Source of the DNA: Vulcanimicrobiota bacterium
GTDB lineage: Bacteria > Pseudomonadota > Gammaproteobacteria > Xanthomonadales > Rhodanobacteraceae
Direction of reading: 5' to 3'
DNA: 64,000 nucleotides
NCBI GenBank assembly: GCA_903970555.1
Contig: CAJCJD010000156.1
Coordinates: forward strand, 1 to 64,000
Shown here in pieces: positions 43,730 through 52,289 of this stretch. Position 1 is the stretch's first letter; the number at the start of each line of letters is the position of its first letter. The translations under genes and the position numbers were made by a program. The notes under the pieces were generated by a model. It saw only the letters and a program-made list of their open reading frames with translations. It was not told the origin of the DNA and ran no database searches.

Positions 43730-44026
43730 GACTGCCCCCGTGCATGCAGAACTGCCGACGAGCTCACTCGCATCGGTCCGAGATAAACGCCACCGCCACG
43801 CCCCAACAAACGTCGGTCGCTTCGGTTCGGACTGCAAGAAGCCTGGATTCCCCTGCGGCTAATCTAATGGAGTCCAAGGGTCTCCACCAGATGGGCGTTC
43901 TGCCCCAAAAGAGCCCCGTAAAAACGAGAGCTTGCGCCGAGAAAATGTTAAGGGCGATAGTGCTGGGTGGGGGCAAATCAACCTGAAACCATTCTTACGT
44001 ATATTCTTCCGACCGGAACATTACCC

Positions 44027-45454
44027 ATGCCTACCATGCCGGCCGATACGATCACCCCGCTGCAAGATAAAGCCGTGAGCCTAGGCGCCATCGGCCGTTC
44101 GCTAGGTGCCGCCGCGGTAACCATGCTGGCCGCACTCGCCACACTGGCGTGTGCCATGGCTATCGATCCGGAGCCCGGCCCGGCTGTGCTCGCGGTGGTC
44201 TTGTGCTTATCGTTTTCGCGCAGCCATCTCGATCACGACCTTCGAGGCCGGCTGGAAGCGGCCGTCGCCCTTCCCCTGATCGGCCTCGTTGCCACAGGCG
44301 TCGCCACGCTGTTGCATCGCGCGCCCTGGGCCGGTGCCGTCGTATTTGTCGCGGGTATGTTCTTTTCGATCTGGTTACGCCGATTCGGCGAGATGGCTCG
44401 CCGCGCCGGCTCGCTCATCGCACTCCCGTTTGTGGTGATTCTTACTACGCCCTACATACCGAGCAAACATGCTGGCTCATGGATGGCAATCTTGGTGCCG
44501 ATCATCGTCGCGCTGTTGGCACTGGCGTGGGTCGCCGCCTTTCAAGTCTTGGGCCGTCGACTTCATATTCTGCCACCGCTGCGCGCAGCGACTGCCGTCC
44601 CCGTGACTTCGACACAAGAAGGCTCAATGCGTCCCGCAGCCAGCACACGCATGGCCATTCAAATGGCCGTCGCGCTGGCTGCATCCTTCATCATCGGCTA
44701 CGTGTTTTTTGCCGAGCGCTGGGCCTGGATCGTACTCACCGCGTTTATCGTCAACAGCGGCAATCGTGGACGGTTGGATGTGGCGTACAAAAGCGTGTTG
44801 CGCGTGGCGGGCGCAGCTGTCGGCACCATCACTGCGTTGTTACTCACAGTGCATGTGGGTTCGCACGATACCACTACTGTCGCACTCATACTCGCGTCCG
44901 TCTTCCTCGGCCTGTGGCTGCGTCCGTGGAACTACGCATGGTGGGCGTTGTTCGTCACCATGGCGCTTGCTTTGCTGCAAGGCTTCAGCGGGTCATCGAC
45001 GCAAAATATGCTCGGGCTTCGCCTGGAGGAAATCGTGATCGGCGCGATCATTGGCGTCGCCTCCGCATGGCTGATCTATCCCGTTCGATCGACGACCGTT
45101 TTGCGTCGACGTATCGCGGATGCCTTGGCGGCACTGTCCGAAGCCTTCGATCCCTCTACAGCGAAAAAAGCACCCGATAGCTTCGTTGCTGCTCTCGTAT
45201 CGGTGGAGCAAGTAGCTCCCGCATTCAAGGCAAGCCGCTTGGTGGCGCGACGATTCGCACCCACTCACCCCGCAGACTGGGTCGATGCCCTGCTTGCCTG
45301 TCGCGCTCCGGCGATCGCACTGATCAAACAGCAGGAAACGCCAGGCCATGTACGCAAGGCCATCGGGGCGGCGCGCAAAGCGATACGTGAACCGGAGCAA
45401 TTATTGCCAGCGTTGCGGGCATTGCACGATTCGCTGACGCATCAAAACAGTTGA
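44027..45454 (+). CDS. FUSC-family inner-membrane protein
   Basis: The 475-residue protein has two sets of about six membrane helices separated by a hydrophilic segment, then a cytoplasmic C-terminal part of about 120 residues. SGNRGRLDVAYKSVLRVAGA and GTITALLL match the FUSC family (fusaric-acid-resistance/YccC/aromatic acid exporter-like). The family members transport or export aromatic acids and drugs, but the substrate here is open. ATG 44027 is chosen over an upstream start at 43967. A perfect hairpin overlaps the stop codon. Confidence 0.88.
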   Translation: MPTMPADTITPLQDKAVSLGAIGRSLGAAAVTMLAALATLACAMAIDPEPGPAVLAVVLCLSFSRSHLDHDLRGRLEAAVALPLIGLVATGVATLLHRAPWAGAVVFVAGMFFSIWLRRFGEMARRAGSLIALPFVVILTTPYIPSKHAGSWMAILVPIIVALLALAWVAAFQVLGRRLHILPPLRAATAVPVTSTQEGSMRPAASTRMAIQMAVALAASFIIGYVFFAERWAWIVLTAFIVNSGNRGRLDVAYKSVLRVAGAAVGTITALLLTVHVGSHDTTTVALILASVFLGLWLRPWNYAWWALFVTMALALLQGFSGSSTQNMLGLRLEEIVIGAIIGVASAWLIYPVRSTTVLRRRIADALAALSEAFDPSTAKKAPDSFVAALVSVEQVAPAFKASRLVARRFAPTHPADWVDALLACRAPAIALIKQQETPGHVRKAIGAARKAIREPEQLLPALRALHDSLTHQNS

Positions 45455-45480
45455 GGCCGAGGGAACACCCTCGGCCTCAA
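45451..45480. terminator. Perfect 13-bp hairpin spanning the FUSC stop codon
   Basis: TTGAGGCCGAGGG and CCCTCGGCCTCAA pair perfectly around an AACA loop. The gene's TGA lies inside the left arm. No T-run follows. Confidence 0.65.
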
Positions 45481-45517
45481 CGTCTGCTCAACTTCGGCTA
45501 ACAACAATCGCGATCGA

Positions 45518-46534
45518 TTAGTTCGACTCGGTAAACGAAATCGAAGGCGTCGAACCACCCGTAGCGGTGCAGCTACCCAGGGTCAGGTTGTTGCTTTCGC
45601 CGGTGGTGCCGCTATCGGCTTCGCAGGTCGGGGCGCTGGTTGAGCCATCGGTGGCGGCGATATTCACCTTGATCGAGACGCCGCTCGTGTTGAACTTGGC
45701 TTCCGAACCGCCAGCATCGCCAACGACGTTGTATTCGACCTGGTTCCACACGCTGGCGATATCCAGGACGCTGTCCTTTTGGCTGGTGCTGTAAGCGTCG
45801 CCATCATAGGTAACAACGGTGGTGTCGTTGCCGCCGGTGGTGGCCGTGCCGGTCAGCGTCACGCTACCCAGGGACTTGGGCGAGATGTCCGAAAGCTCAG
45901 TGGCGGCGCTGTTCTCGTAGCAATCGCCTTCGCCGTCGCTTCCGAAACCGCTCGGGCAGCTGCTGCTACCCCAGCCAATCAACCAGTCCTGCATGAATAC
46001 GGCGCCTTCGCCTTCGGTTTCATAATCGGTCGCATAGATGAACTGCTGCCACACGGTGCAGCCGGAATGGCTTTTGCACGCAGCAGAAGTGTTGTTGAAG
46101 CTTGTATTCATCTGCAGCGAGTATTCGTTCGCACCGAGAATGCCACCGTCGCCGTAAGCCGCCACGCCGACGCTCTTCTCGGAGGTCACGCCCGAGTAGG
46201 TCGGGAAGCTGCCGACTGCCTTGCTGATCGCGGTGGTGGTGTTCAGCGTGTAGTCGTTGCCGTTACCCGCAGTTTGTTCCTGGCCGAAAACAATATGGCG
46301 GGGCACGGGATGCGCGCGCGGGGTCAGCTGCTTGCAAGCGACCTGTTCCCACACGACGCTGGGATAGGTAGCGTGGAAGCAACCTTCCGCAGGCGTTGCG
46401 ATCTGCGCGATATCGTGACGCCAGGAGTCCTTGGCAGACTGCTCGAGGATGCCATCGTCAGCAGCGAAAACAACCGGAGCGCAAACAGCACTCAAAAGAC
46501 CGGCAGCGAATACGAACTTTAACTTAGCTTGCAT
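45518..46534 (-). CDS. Secreted protein of unknown function (338 aa)
   Basis: The protein has a signal peptide (MQAKLKFVFAAGLLSAVCAP...FAAD). The mature part begins with a Cys-containing N-terminal region with GCFHATYPSVVWEQVACKQL and is then rich in Gly, Ser, Thr and Asn. It has about seven cysteines and a C-terminal region built of short beta-strands (VTLTGTATTGGNDTTVVTYDG). I recognise no family. It resembles large acidic exoproteins of Xanthomonadales. ATG 46534 follows GGGGAG. The only neighbour is the convergent FUSC gene. Confidence 0.72.
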   Translation of the reverse strand: MQAKLKFVFAAGLLSAVCAPVVFAADDGILEQSAKDSWRHDIAQIATPAEGCFHATYPSVVWEQVACKQLTPRAHPVPRHIVFGQEQTAGNGNDYTLNTTTAISKAVGSFPTYSGVTSEKSVGVAAYGDGGILGANEYSLQMNTSFNNTSAACKSHSGCTVWQQFIYATDYETEGEGAVFMQDWLIGWGSSSCPSGFGSDGEGDCYENSAATELSDISPKSLGSVTLTGTATTGGNDTTVVTYDGDAYSTSQKDSVLDIASVWNQVEYNVVGDAGGSEAKFNTSGVSIKVNIAATDGSTSAPTCEADSGTTGESNNLTLGSCTATGGSTPSISFTESN

Positions 46535-47170
46535 TACAGTTCTCCCCAGATATGTAAAAGGCAAACGGTTTTCGGCCCTGGACTATCCACGAGCCGAGGC
46601 ACTTGCAACAACGATTTACTCCCCTGTGAAAACCAACTGCACCCTCATATCCCCAAAGGGTTTCGTTGCAGACTCACCAACACACAATGCGGGTATTGCA
46701 CGGATTTCCCAGCACTGAGCAAAACATGTGAACGCACTAATTCTTTAGCTGACAAAGCGACACTTCACGGCTTGAAATGATTCGCTAGACACAAGCATCC
46801 ACCGCAGCCTCGCCGTCAATGGCGCGGCCGAAACAAGGGTGCGATCACAAATTGGGCTTTCCCCACGAACTCGAAAAAGCGCATTTTCACTGCGCCTCAA
46901 CGTATGACCTTTCAGCACGCTTACGCCAGAAATCGGGCTATTCCACTAGGCCGGTGGAGGATGCGGAAGACGGTGTATAGAAAACGTGATACTTGGGGAC
47001 GATGGGTAGCGAGCGGCTTTCGATGTTTTGAAATGCGGGCCATGTCGCAAAAATATCATCAGAACACCGTGGCGCTTAGCGGCCCCGGTGAAGACAAGCT
47101 CTATGACTGATCTATCAACCCCACATAGGTCATGCGTCGATTTTATTTGCGCCGTCGCCCCATTTTTTCG
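46535..47170. other. Long intergenic region without recognised content
   Basis: About 635 bp, containing short ORFs without ribosome sites and no recognisable RNA or repeat. The composition is less GC-rich near 46560-46740, the likely promoter of the secreted-protein gene. Confidence 0.35.
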
Positions 47171-47554
47171 CTATTTCATGCTGGCGACGTATTGCTCGAT
47201 CTCGGCGACATGATTGCTATAGGAGTTCAGCGTCATACGATCGCACTCCGCCTCCCTGACGGGCCCATTCACCGGCATATCAGCGGGAAATGTTCGATCC
47301 CCATATCGCGCCGCCAATTGCTGGCGGGCATTCTCGAAGCGCTGATTGATTGCATTGACAGTATCCGCGTCGTGGAGATTGCATCGCCGTTGCTGCACGA
47401 CCACACGGAAGTAATTGGCTCGCCCAAACAGAAATATGGCGCTGACTTCAGGAGAAGTCAGCCCTCCTGGATTCTGAGCACCCACGCCCTGCGCCATTGC
47501 CGCACCAAGGCCAAGCGCGATTGACATGAGAATGGCGAGGCAAATGGTCTTCAT
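47171..47554 (-). CDS. Small secreted protein (127 aa)
   Basis: A signal peptide (MKTICLAILMSIALGLGAAMA) is followed by a mostly helical mature part with two cysteines (RRCNLHD, EAECDRM). No family is recognised. It is the third gene of a minus-strand run 48927-48385, 48371-47604, 47554-47171, with small gaps (13 and 49 bp), suggesting one transcript. Start choice is by the signal peptide; the ribosome site is weak. Confidence 0.65.
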   Translation of the reverse strand: MKTICLAILMSIALGLGAAMAQGVGAQNPGGLTSPEVSAIFLFGRANYFRVVVQQRRCNLHDADTVNAINQRFENARQQLAARYGDRTFPADMPVNGPVREAECDRMTLNSYSNHVAEIEQYVASMK

Positions 47555-47603
47555 GTTTTGACTCTGGAAAGATAGTCGACGACGAATTCCCGAATACTGC
47601 ATA

Positions 47604-48371
47604 TCACCGCTGCCCAGAGTGAGTAACCGCGGCTACTCCATTCCAAGGTTGCGATGCCCACTCCCTCCACTTGGCCACATTCAATCCCATGATGGCCAAC
47701 CAAAGGCTGATCGATGCTTCGCCAGGCAGGCAAGGGAAAAGAATATACGGATAGAGTCGCGCATCCAATGTCGGCGCCAGGAAACTCAAGAAGCCGTGCG
47801 AGAAATAACAGAGTCCGGAAAGTCCCAGCAAAATACCGAGGATACGAGGCAAGAAACGGGACCTGAAAATCAGGAATCCGGCCACGATTTCATCGAGCCC
47901 GTAAAACACGAATGAGATAAGCAGACCCGCGTCCTGTAGTTGCACCGAAATGTACGACAAGGCTTGCAGCTGCAGGGGATTGAATGCTCCCAAAGCACTA
48001 CTCTCCGCCGCGAGTTTAAGCGGCACGTAGGCGTTGAGCATATCGAGTCCTTCGATGGCCGTACCGACCAGCCCACAACCCATCGCCGTAGCAGCAAAGA
48101 CGAGATTGACCCGCCTAAACAGAATGAAGCTGATGATCTCGCCAGGGATATTACACAATAGCAACAGCAGATGCGCCGCGAAGCCCGCGCGAAATAGCGT
48201 CTCGTGCGCCAAGATGTTGTGGACTGTCGCTGATGCATCGCCGGCAACGATCAGCGTGCTTCGCACGTAGCCAATATCGAACGCGCCGCTTACGATCCCG
48301 ATCAACGACAAAACGCCGGCTGCTCTGGCAAGGACAAGCGGGGAAAATCGATCGGGCTCGACATTCGACAT
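47604..48371 (-). CDS. DUF4386-type membrane protein
   Basis: The 255-residue protein has about six membrane segments. RAAGVLSLIGIVSGAFDIGY, FRAGFAAHLLLLLCNI and a late FVFYGLDEIVAGFLIF match the DUF4386 group common in Bacteria. The function is unknown. The preceding secreted-protein gene ends 13 bp upstream, and this is probably its operon partner. Confidence 0.85.
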   Translation of the reverse strand: MSNVEPDRFSPLVLARAAGVLSLIGIVSGAFDIGYVRSTLIVAGDASATVHNILAHETLFRAGFAAHLLLLLCNIPGEIISFILFRRVNLVFAATAMGCGLVGTAIEGLDMLNAYVPLKLAAESSALGAFNPLQLQALSYISVQLQDAGLLISFVFYGLDEIVAGFLIFRSRFLPRILGILLGLSGLCYFSHGFLSFLAPTLDARLYPYILFPCLPGEASISLWLAIMGLNVAKWREWASQPWNGVAAVTHSGQR

Positions 48372-48384
48372 CGCAAAGTCCCCG

Positions 48385-48927
48385 CTACTTGCCTTCCTGA
48401 TTCAAATGATCCGCAGTGGCCTTGAACGCCTGAAACCGATCAGTCACGCTGGGTAGATCCGCTGGCCCCACCTTGCTCCAATCCGTTTTCTTGTACAAGG
48501 CGCGAGTCAAACCAAAGCCATATGCCGGCAACTGTTTGCCGTCGAGACCAGTGATCGTTTGCACGAAGGTGCAATGGTCGATCCCGGGATTGCTGTCGTA
48601 AACGATCGACACCAGCATCGGCTCAATCTTGAACGCAACAGCCGTGGCAGTCGTCCATGCGTGCGCTTTGACATGTGCCTCATCGACATCGGCGCGAATC
48701 AATCCGCGCTTCTGCAAATCGGAAACCTGCTCCAACATCGTCTTCAGGTCGATATCCGATCCGACAAGGCAATCCGTCTGCGTGAGCCGCGTCATCGCGG
48801 AATACCCATCGCTGTCGAAAGGCGTCGACAAAGCGGCGCCCCGGGGCTGCGGAGGGTCGGCAGAAAATGCCGCTATTGAGAACGCCGCGATCAGGATCGC
48901 GAAAGACGATGCAGTTAGGCGACGCAT
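48385..48927 (-). CDS. Secreted protein of unknown function (180 aa)
   Basis: A signal peptide (about 1-22, ...IAAFSA) precedes a mature domain with two cysteines and no recognised family. GGAGATT precedes the ATG. It is the first gene in the probable three-gene operon that runs to 47171. Confidence 0.65.
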   Translation of the reverse strand: MRRLTASSFAILIAAFSIAAFSADPPQPRGAALSTPFDSDGYSAMTRLTQTDCLVGSDIDLKTMLEQVSDLQKRGLIRADVDEAHVKAHAWTTATAVAFKIEPMLVSIVYDSNPGIDHCTFVQTITGLDGKQLPAYGFGLTRALYKKTDWSKVGPADLPSVTDRFQAFKATADHLNQEGK

Positions 48928-49029
48928 GGCAATCTCCGACAGTCAGGCCTTGATGAAAAACGGCCGCGCGTTCAGATATTCGAAAGATGGCACTCCCCTG
49001 GTTCTTTTACATGATTTTCTTCGGCGGCT

Positions 49030-49602
49030 CTAGGCCCTATTTGCCAGCTCCACTTGAACTGCCAGCTCGTTGAACGCTTGTTTGATCGCTTCGACATGCG
49101 CTACGAAATCCTGGTCAGGATCAATGGAAGCGCCATGCCTGATGACGTCGTCCGAAAGCGTGATGCCAGGCGAGGTCGGCACCAAGCGCATCTCTAGCGC
49201 CTCTGCCACTTGGCGCAGCTGACCGGAACACTTTCCGCCGCCGTGTCCGCCATAGCTGACGATAGCGGCAGGCTTGTCTCGCCATTCTTTATAGAGGTGA
49301 TCCAGGGCGTTTTTCAGCACAGCGGGATAGCCCCAGTTGTATTGCGGTGTAACAAAGACTACCGCCTCGGCGCTGGCGACCTTCTCGCTCCAGGCACGCG
49401 TGTGCGTATGAAGATAGCTACCCATCGCCGGGATGCCCGGCTCATCGTCCATAGGCAGCGGCCAATCCGTCAGATCAATGATTTCGTAGTTGAAATCGTT
49501 GCAGGAGCGGCCTATTCCGGCGACCCACTCAGTGACTCTTGGACAGACGCGGCTGGTGCGGACACTACCCATGATGAGTAGGACTTTTGGCGTATGTTTC
49601 AT
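49030..49602 (-). CDS. NADPH-dependent FMN reductase / flavodoxin-like oxidoreductase
   Basis: The 190-residue protein has the flavodoxin-type fold of PF03358: LLIMGSVRTSRVCPRVTEWV (phosphate loop), VVFVTPQYNWGYPAVLKNAL (FMN loop with the PxYN-G-P element) and VSYGGHGGGKCSGQLRQVAE. It reduces quinones, azo compounds or metals with NAD(P)H, by family knowledge. Its divergent neighbour is a MarR gene across a perfect palindrome, so it is probably MarR-repressed and induced by a redox-active compound. Confidence 0.92.
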   Translation of the reverse strand: MKHTPKVLLIMGSVRTSRVCPRVTEWVAGIGRSCNDFNYEIIDLTDWPLPMDDEPGIPAMGSYLHTHTRAWSEKVASAEAVVFVTPQYNWGYPAVLKNALDHLYKEWRDKPAAIVSYGGHGGGKCSGQLRQVAEALEMRLVPTSPGITLSDDVIRHGASIDPDQDFVAHVEAIKQAFNELAVQVELANRA

Positions 49603-49614
49603 TGCCGGCTCATT

Positions 49615-49633
49615 TGCATGTATCATACATGCA
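49615..49633. promoter_or_regulatory. 19-bp perfect palindrome, likely MarR operator
   Basis: TGCATGTAT-C-ATACATGCA lies in the 61-bp gap between the divergent FMN-reductase and MarR genes. It could block both promoters at once. Confidence 0.85.
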
Positions 49634-49663
49634 TATTAGCCATCTTTCGGATGTAAGTAAAGC

Positions 49664-50119
49664 ATGCACGATACACGCAATTTAGATGCGATCGCAGGCG
49701 CCCTGATCGAACTGGTGGGATGCATGAATAGTCCGCGCCAAGACGACGTTTTGCTGAACGAGGCAGGCGTCTCGCTGGATCGCGCGCTGTTCCCTTTGCT
49801 GGTGCGGCTCAGTCTCACACCATCGATGGGTGTGGCCGAACTTGCCGAGCAGGTGGGGCGAGACCCATCCACCGTGAGCCGGCAGATCGCGAAGCTGGAA
49901 GATCTCGGCCTGGTGAAACGCCAGGCCAGTAAAAGCGATATGCGCATCCGAGAGGCATCCATCACCAAGTCCGGAGCACGCACCATCGAAGCCATCACCG
50001 CCGCTCGACGTCGGCTTCTCGATCAACTGCTACAGGACTGGCCCAAAGACGAACGTGACAGCCTTCCCAAACTCCTTCGCAAGCTAGCGAACGCTATGAA
50101 AGACAGGCAACGGAACTAA
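49664..50119 (+). CDS. MarR-family regulator of the FMN reductase
   Basis: The 151-residue protein has MGVAELAEQVGRDPSTVSRQ with the winged-helix recognition helix, then SKSDMRIREASITKSG wing and a C-terminal dimerisation helix pair. It is divergent from the reductase gene with the palindrome 49615-49633 between them, so autoregulation and repression of the reductase are likely. There is no cysteine in the DNA-binding domain. Confidence 0.92.
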   Translation: MHDTRNLDAIAGALIELVGCMNSPRQDDVLLNEAGVSLDRALFPLLVRLSLTPSMGVAELAEQVGRDPSTVSRQIAKLEDLGLVKRQASKSDMRIREASITKSGARTIEAITAARRRLLDQLLQDWPKDERDSLPKLLRKLANAMKDRQRN

Positions 50120-50310
50120 ACCGGCCGGATACAGGATAGCGACGCTCACATTTACGCAGGGGTGCTGGGCCGACCATTCAACGACGAGCGACTGCGTGCA
50201 CTCGCATGCAGTTCCAGCGCAAGCAATCAAGCGTCTTCGACGATTCCGATAGGGCCGAACACCTGGCCGAATCAAGATGGCCGCCTATTCCGCCTTTCCG
50301 CAAGCAAAGA

Positions 50311-50850
50311 CTACGCCCCGCTCCCAAACCATTCTTCACCATCGGCGAGCGACACAAACTGTTCGAGCGAAGCACCCAGAAGCTCGATCGCACTAAGTTG
50401 AGATGGCCGAGTGACATCGTTCAACGACGCCAATAACTCAGACGCTGCGCTCCTACCACGCTCGGTTAGCGCAAGGACGATTTGTCGACGGTCCGACGAT
50501 GAGCGGTGCCTGCGCACCAAGCCTTCCCGTGTTAGGTCATCGACCAATCGGGTCAAATAGGCCGCCGCAATCTTCGTATCGCATTTGAGTTCCGTCTGCT
50601 TGCACGTCGGTGTATGTGAAAGGCGAACGAGAACGAGCCAATGCAATAACGTCAGATGCTCATTCGTTCGCGAAGCAAGATGCACGATCTTCTCCATGAT
50701 GTGGGTCGCGCATTTCAATGTCCTTGCAACTTCCGCCACCTTGTAGATTGTTTCCGTCGCCATCTGCGCACCGACGCTGGTTATTTGAAGCGAAGCGGGC
50801 GTCGCGCATGCTTTTTGCCGGCTGGACTTATGTGTCATGCGGTGGTTCAT
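50311..50850 (-). CDS. MarR-family regulator
   Basis: The 179-residue protein starts at ATG 50850 (GGAG upstream). After a Ser/Ala/Lys-rich N-terminal arm of about 35 residues comes the winged helix (TKIAAAYLTRLVDDLTREGLV, HRSSSDRRQIVLALTERG). Two cysteines in the central helices (LKCATHI, PTCKQTELKC) are unusual and could be redox-sensitive. It lies alone between the MarR/FMN reductase pair and the efflux operon; its target is unknown. Confidence 0.82.
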   Translation of the reverse strand: MNHRMTHKSSRQKACATPASLQITSVGAQMATETIYKVAEVARTLKCATHIMEKIVHLASRTNEHLTLLHWLVLVRLSHTPTCKQTELKCDTKIAAAYLTRLVDDLTREGLVRRHRSSSDRRQIVLALTERGRSAASELLASLNDVTRPSQLSAIELLGASLEQFVSLADGEEWFGSGA

Positions 50851-51091
50851 GGTTACTCCGGGCGCAAGATTAGGAGCATCACGTGTGGCTGACCGGCCGA
50901 ACATTGACCACAGCATTCGCACGCAATGCACCTCTTACTCGATGTCCCTCGGCACGAGCCGAGGCTATAACTGCCACCCATTCGAAATAGCTGGTTCTCA
51001 TTGTTCGTAAATCGACCGACGCGGAGCTTCACTCGCACGTCAGTCCCGTCACCGACACTTCGGCCCTAGCGTCGTTTCAATGCGGGTGCAT

Positions 51092-52279
51092 CTACTGCGC
51101 ATTACCGGCCATATTTTTGTGAATGATCTGGGCGACATGATCGTCCGCATTGGCCAACTGTTGCTGGAAGACATCCGTGCTGAAAGCAGGTTGCGTCGGT
51201 GCCTTCTGCGCAAGCGTCGGACCGCTCTCGTCGTGCATATCCACCGTCGTATTCAAAGACATGCCGATGCGCAGCGGATGTTGGTCCAACTGCTTCGGAT
51301 CGGTGAACACCACGCGCACGGGAATACGCTGCACGATTTTGATCCAGTTGCCGGTGGCGTTTTGCGCCGGCAGCAGCGCGAAGGCGCCACCCGTTCCCAC
51401 GCCGAGTTCCAACACCTTGCCGTTGTATTTGACCGCGTGGCCATAGACGTCAGACGTCACTTCCACCGGCTGGCCGATGCGCATATGCGTGAGTTGGGTT
51501 TCTTTGAAGTTGGCGTCGATCCATACCTCATGCAGCGGCACGACGGCCATCAACGGCGCACCAGGCTGCACGCGTTGTCCGACCTGCACGGTGCGTTTGG
51601 CTACGTAGCCTGTCACCGGTGCCACCATGGTTGTACGAACCTCAGTGAGGTAGGCCGCACGGTATTGAGCGGCAGCGGCTTTGACGTCCGGATGTGACGA
51701 GACAATGGTGTCGTCGACCAGCACCTTGTTGGTCTGCAACTGCTGCTGGGCCGTGGTGAGCGAGCTTTCGGCTGCGGTCAACGCATCCCTTGCGTGCGAG
51801 AGTTCTTCCGCGGAGATAGCACCAGAGCTGGCCAAGTTGACGCGACGATCGTAGTCGGCCCTCGCCTTCTGCAACGCGACCTGTCGCACCGCCACGTCAG
51901 CCTGCGCACCGGACACGGTGCTGTACAGACCACGCACCTTACGCACGGTGTTGGCGAGGTTTGCGGCGGCATTCTCCAAGGCGACATCGGCGTCGGCCTT
52001 ATCAAGCGTGACCAACACGTCGCCCTGCTTAACGAGGTCACCATCATCGGCGCCGATGCTGACCACGGTACCTGTAATCTGCGGCGTAATCTGCACGACG
52101 TTGCCGTTGACGTAAGCGTCGTCGGTATGTTCGTACCAGCGACTTACCAGAAAATACCAGATGCCGAAAGCGATGGCGCCAATAAGGATGCATACGCCAA
52201 GGATGCGCAGCATGACGCTGCGGCTTTTCTTCTTGGGTTGCGCGGCCTCGTTGGGGGTCGAAGCGATTTGAGTAGACAT
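51092..52279 (-). CDS. emrA: EmrA-type membrane fusion protein of a drug efflux pump
   Basis: The 395-residue periplasmic adaptor has an N-terminal membrane anchor (about 23-45) followed by the biotinyl-lipoyl-like hairpin region: YEHTDDAYVNGNVVQITPQI, GTVVSIGADDGDLVKQGDVL and, after a coiled coil (about 95-195), APVTGYVAKRTVQVGQRVQP. This is the EmrA/HlyD form that links EmrB to the outer-membrane channel. GAGG precedes ATG 52279, 10 bp after the channel gene. It is the last gene of the operon beginning at 55922. Confidence 0.92.
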   Translation of the reverse strand: MSTQIASTPNEAAQPKKKSRSVMLRILGVCILIGAIAFGIWYFLVSRWYEHTDDAYVNGNVVQITPQITGTVVSIGADDGDLVKQGDVLVTLDKADADVALENAAANLANTVRKVRGLYSTVSGAQADVAVRQVALQKARADYDRRVNLASSGAISAEELSHARDALTAAESSLTTAQQQLQTNKVLVDDTIVSSHPDVKAAAAQYRAAYLTEVRTTMVAPVTGYVAKRTVQVGQRVQPGAPLMAVVPLHEVWIDANFKETQLTHMRIGQPVEVTSDVYGHAVKYNGKVLELGVGTGGAFALLPAQNATGNWIKIVQRIPVRVVFTDPKQLDQHPLRIGMSLNTTVDMHDESGPTLAQKAPTQPAFSTDVFQQQLANADDHVAQIIHKNMAGNAQ

Positions 52280-52289
52280 GGTGGCTGCC

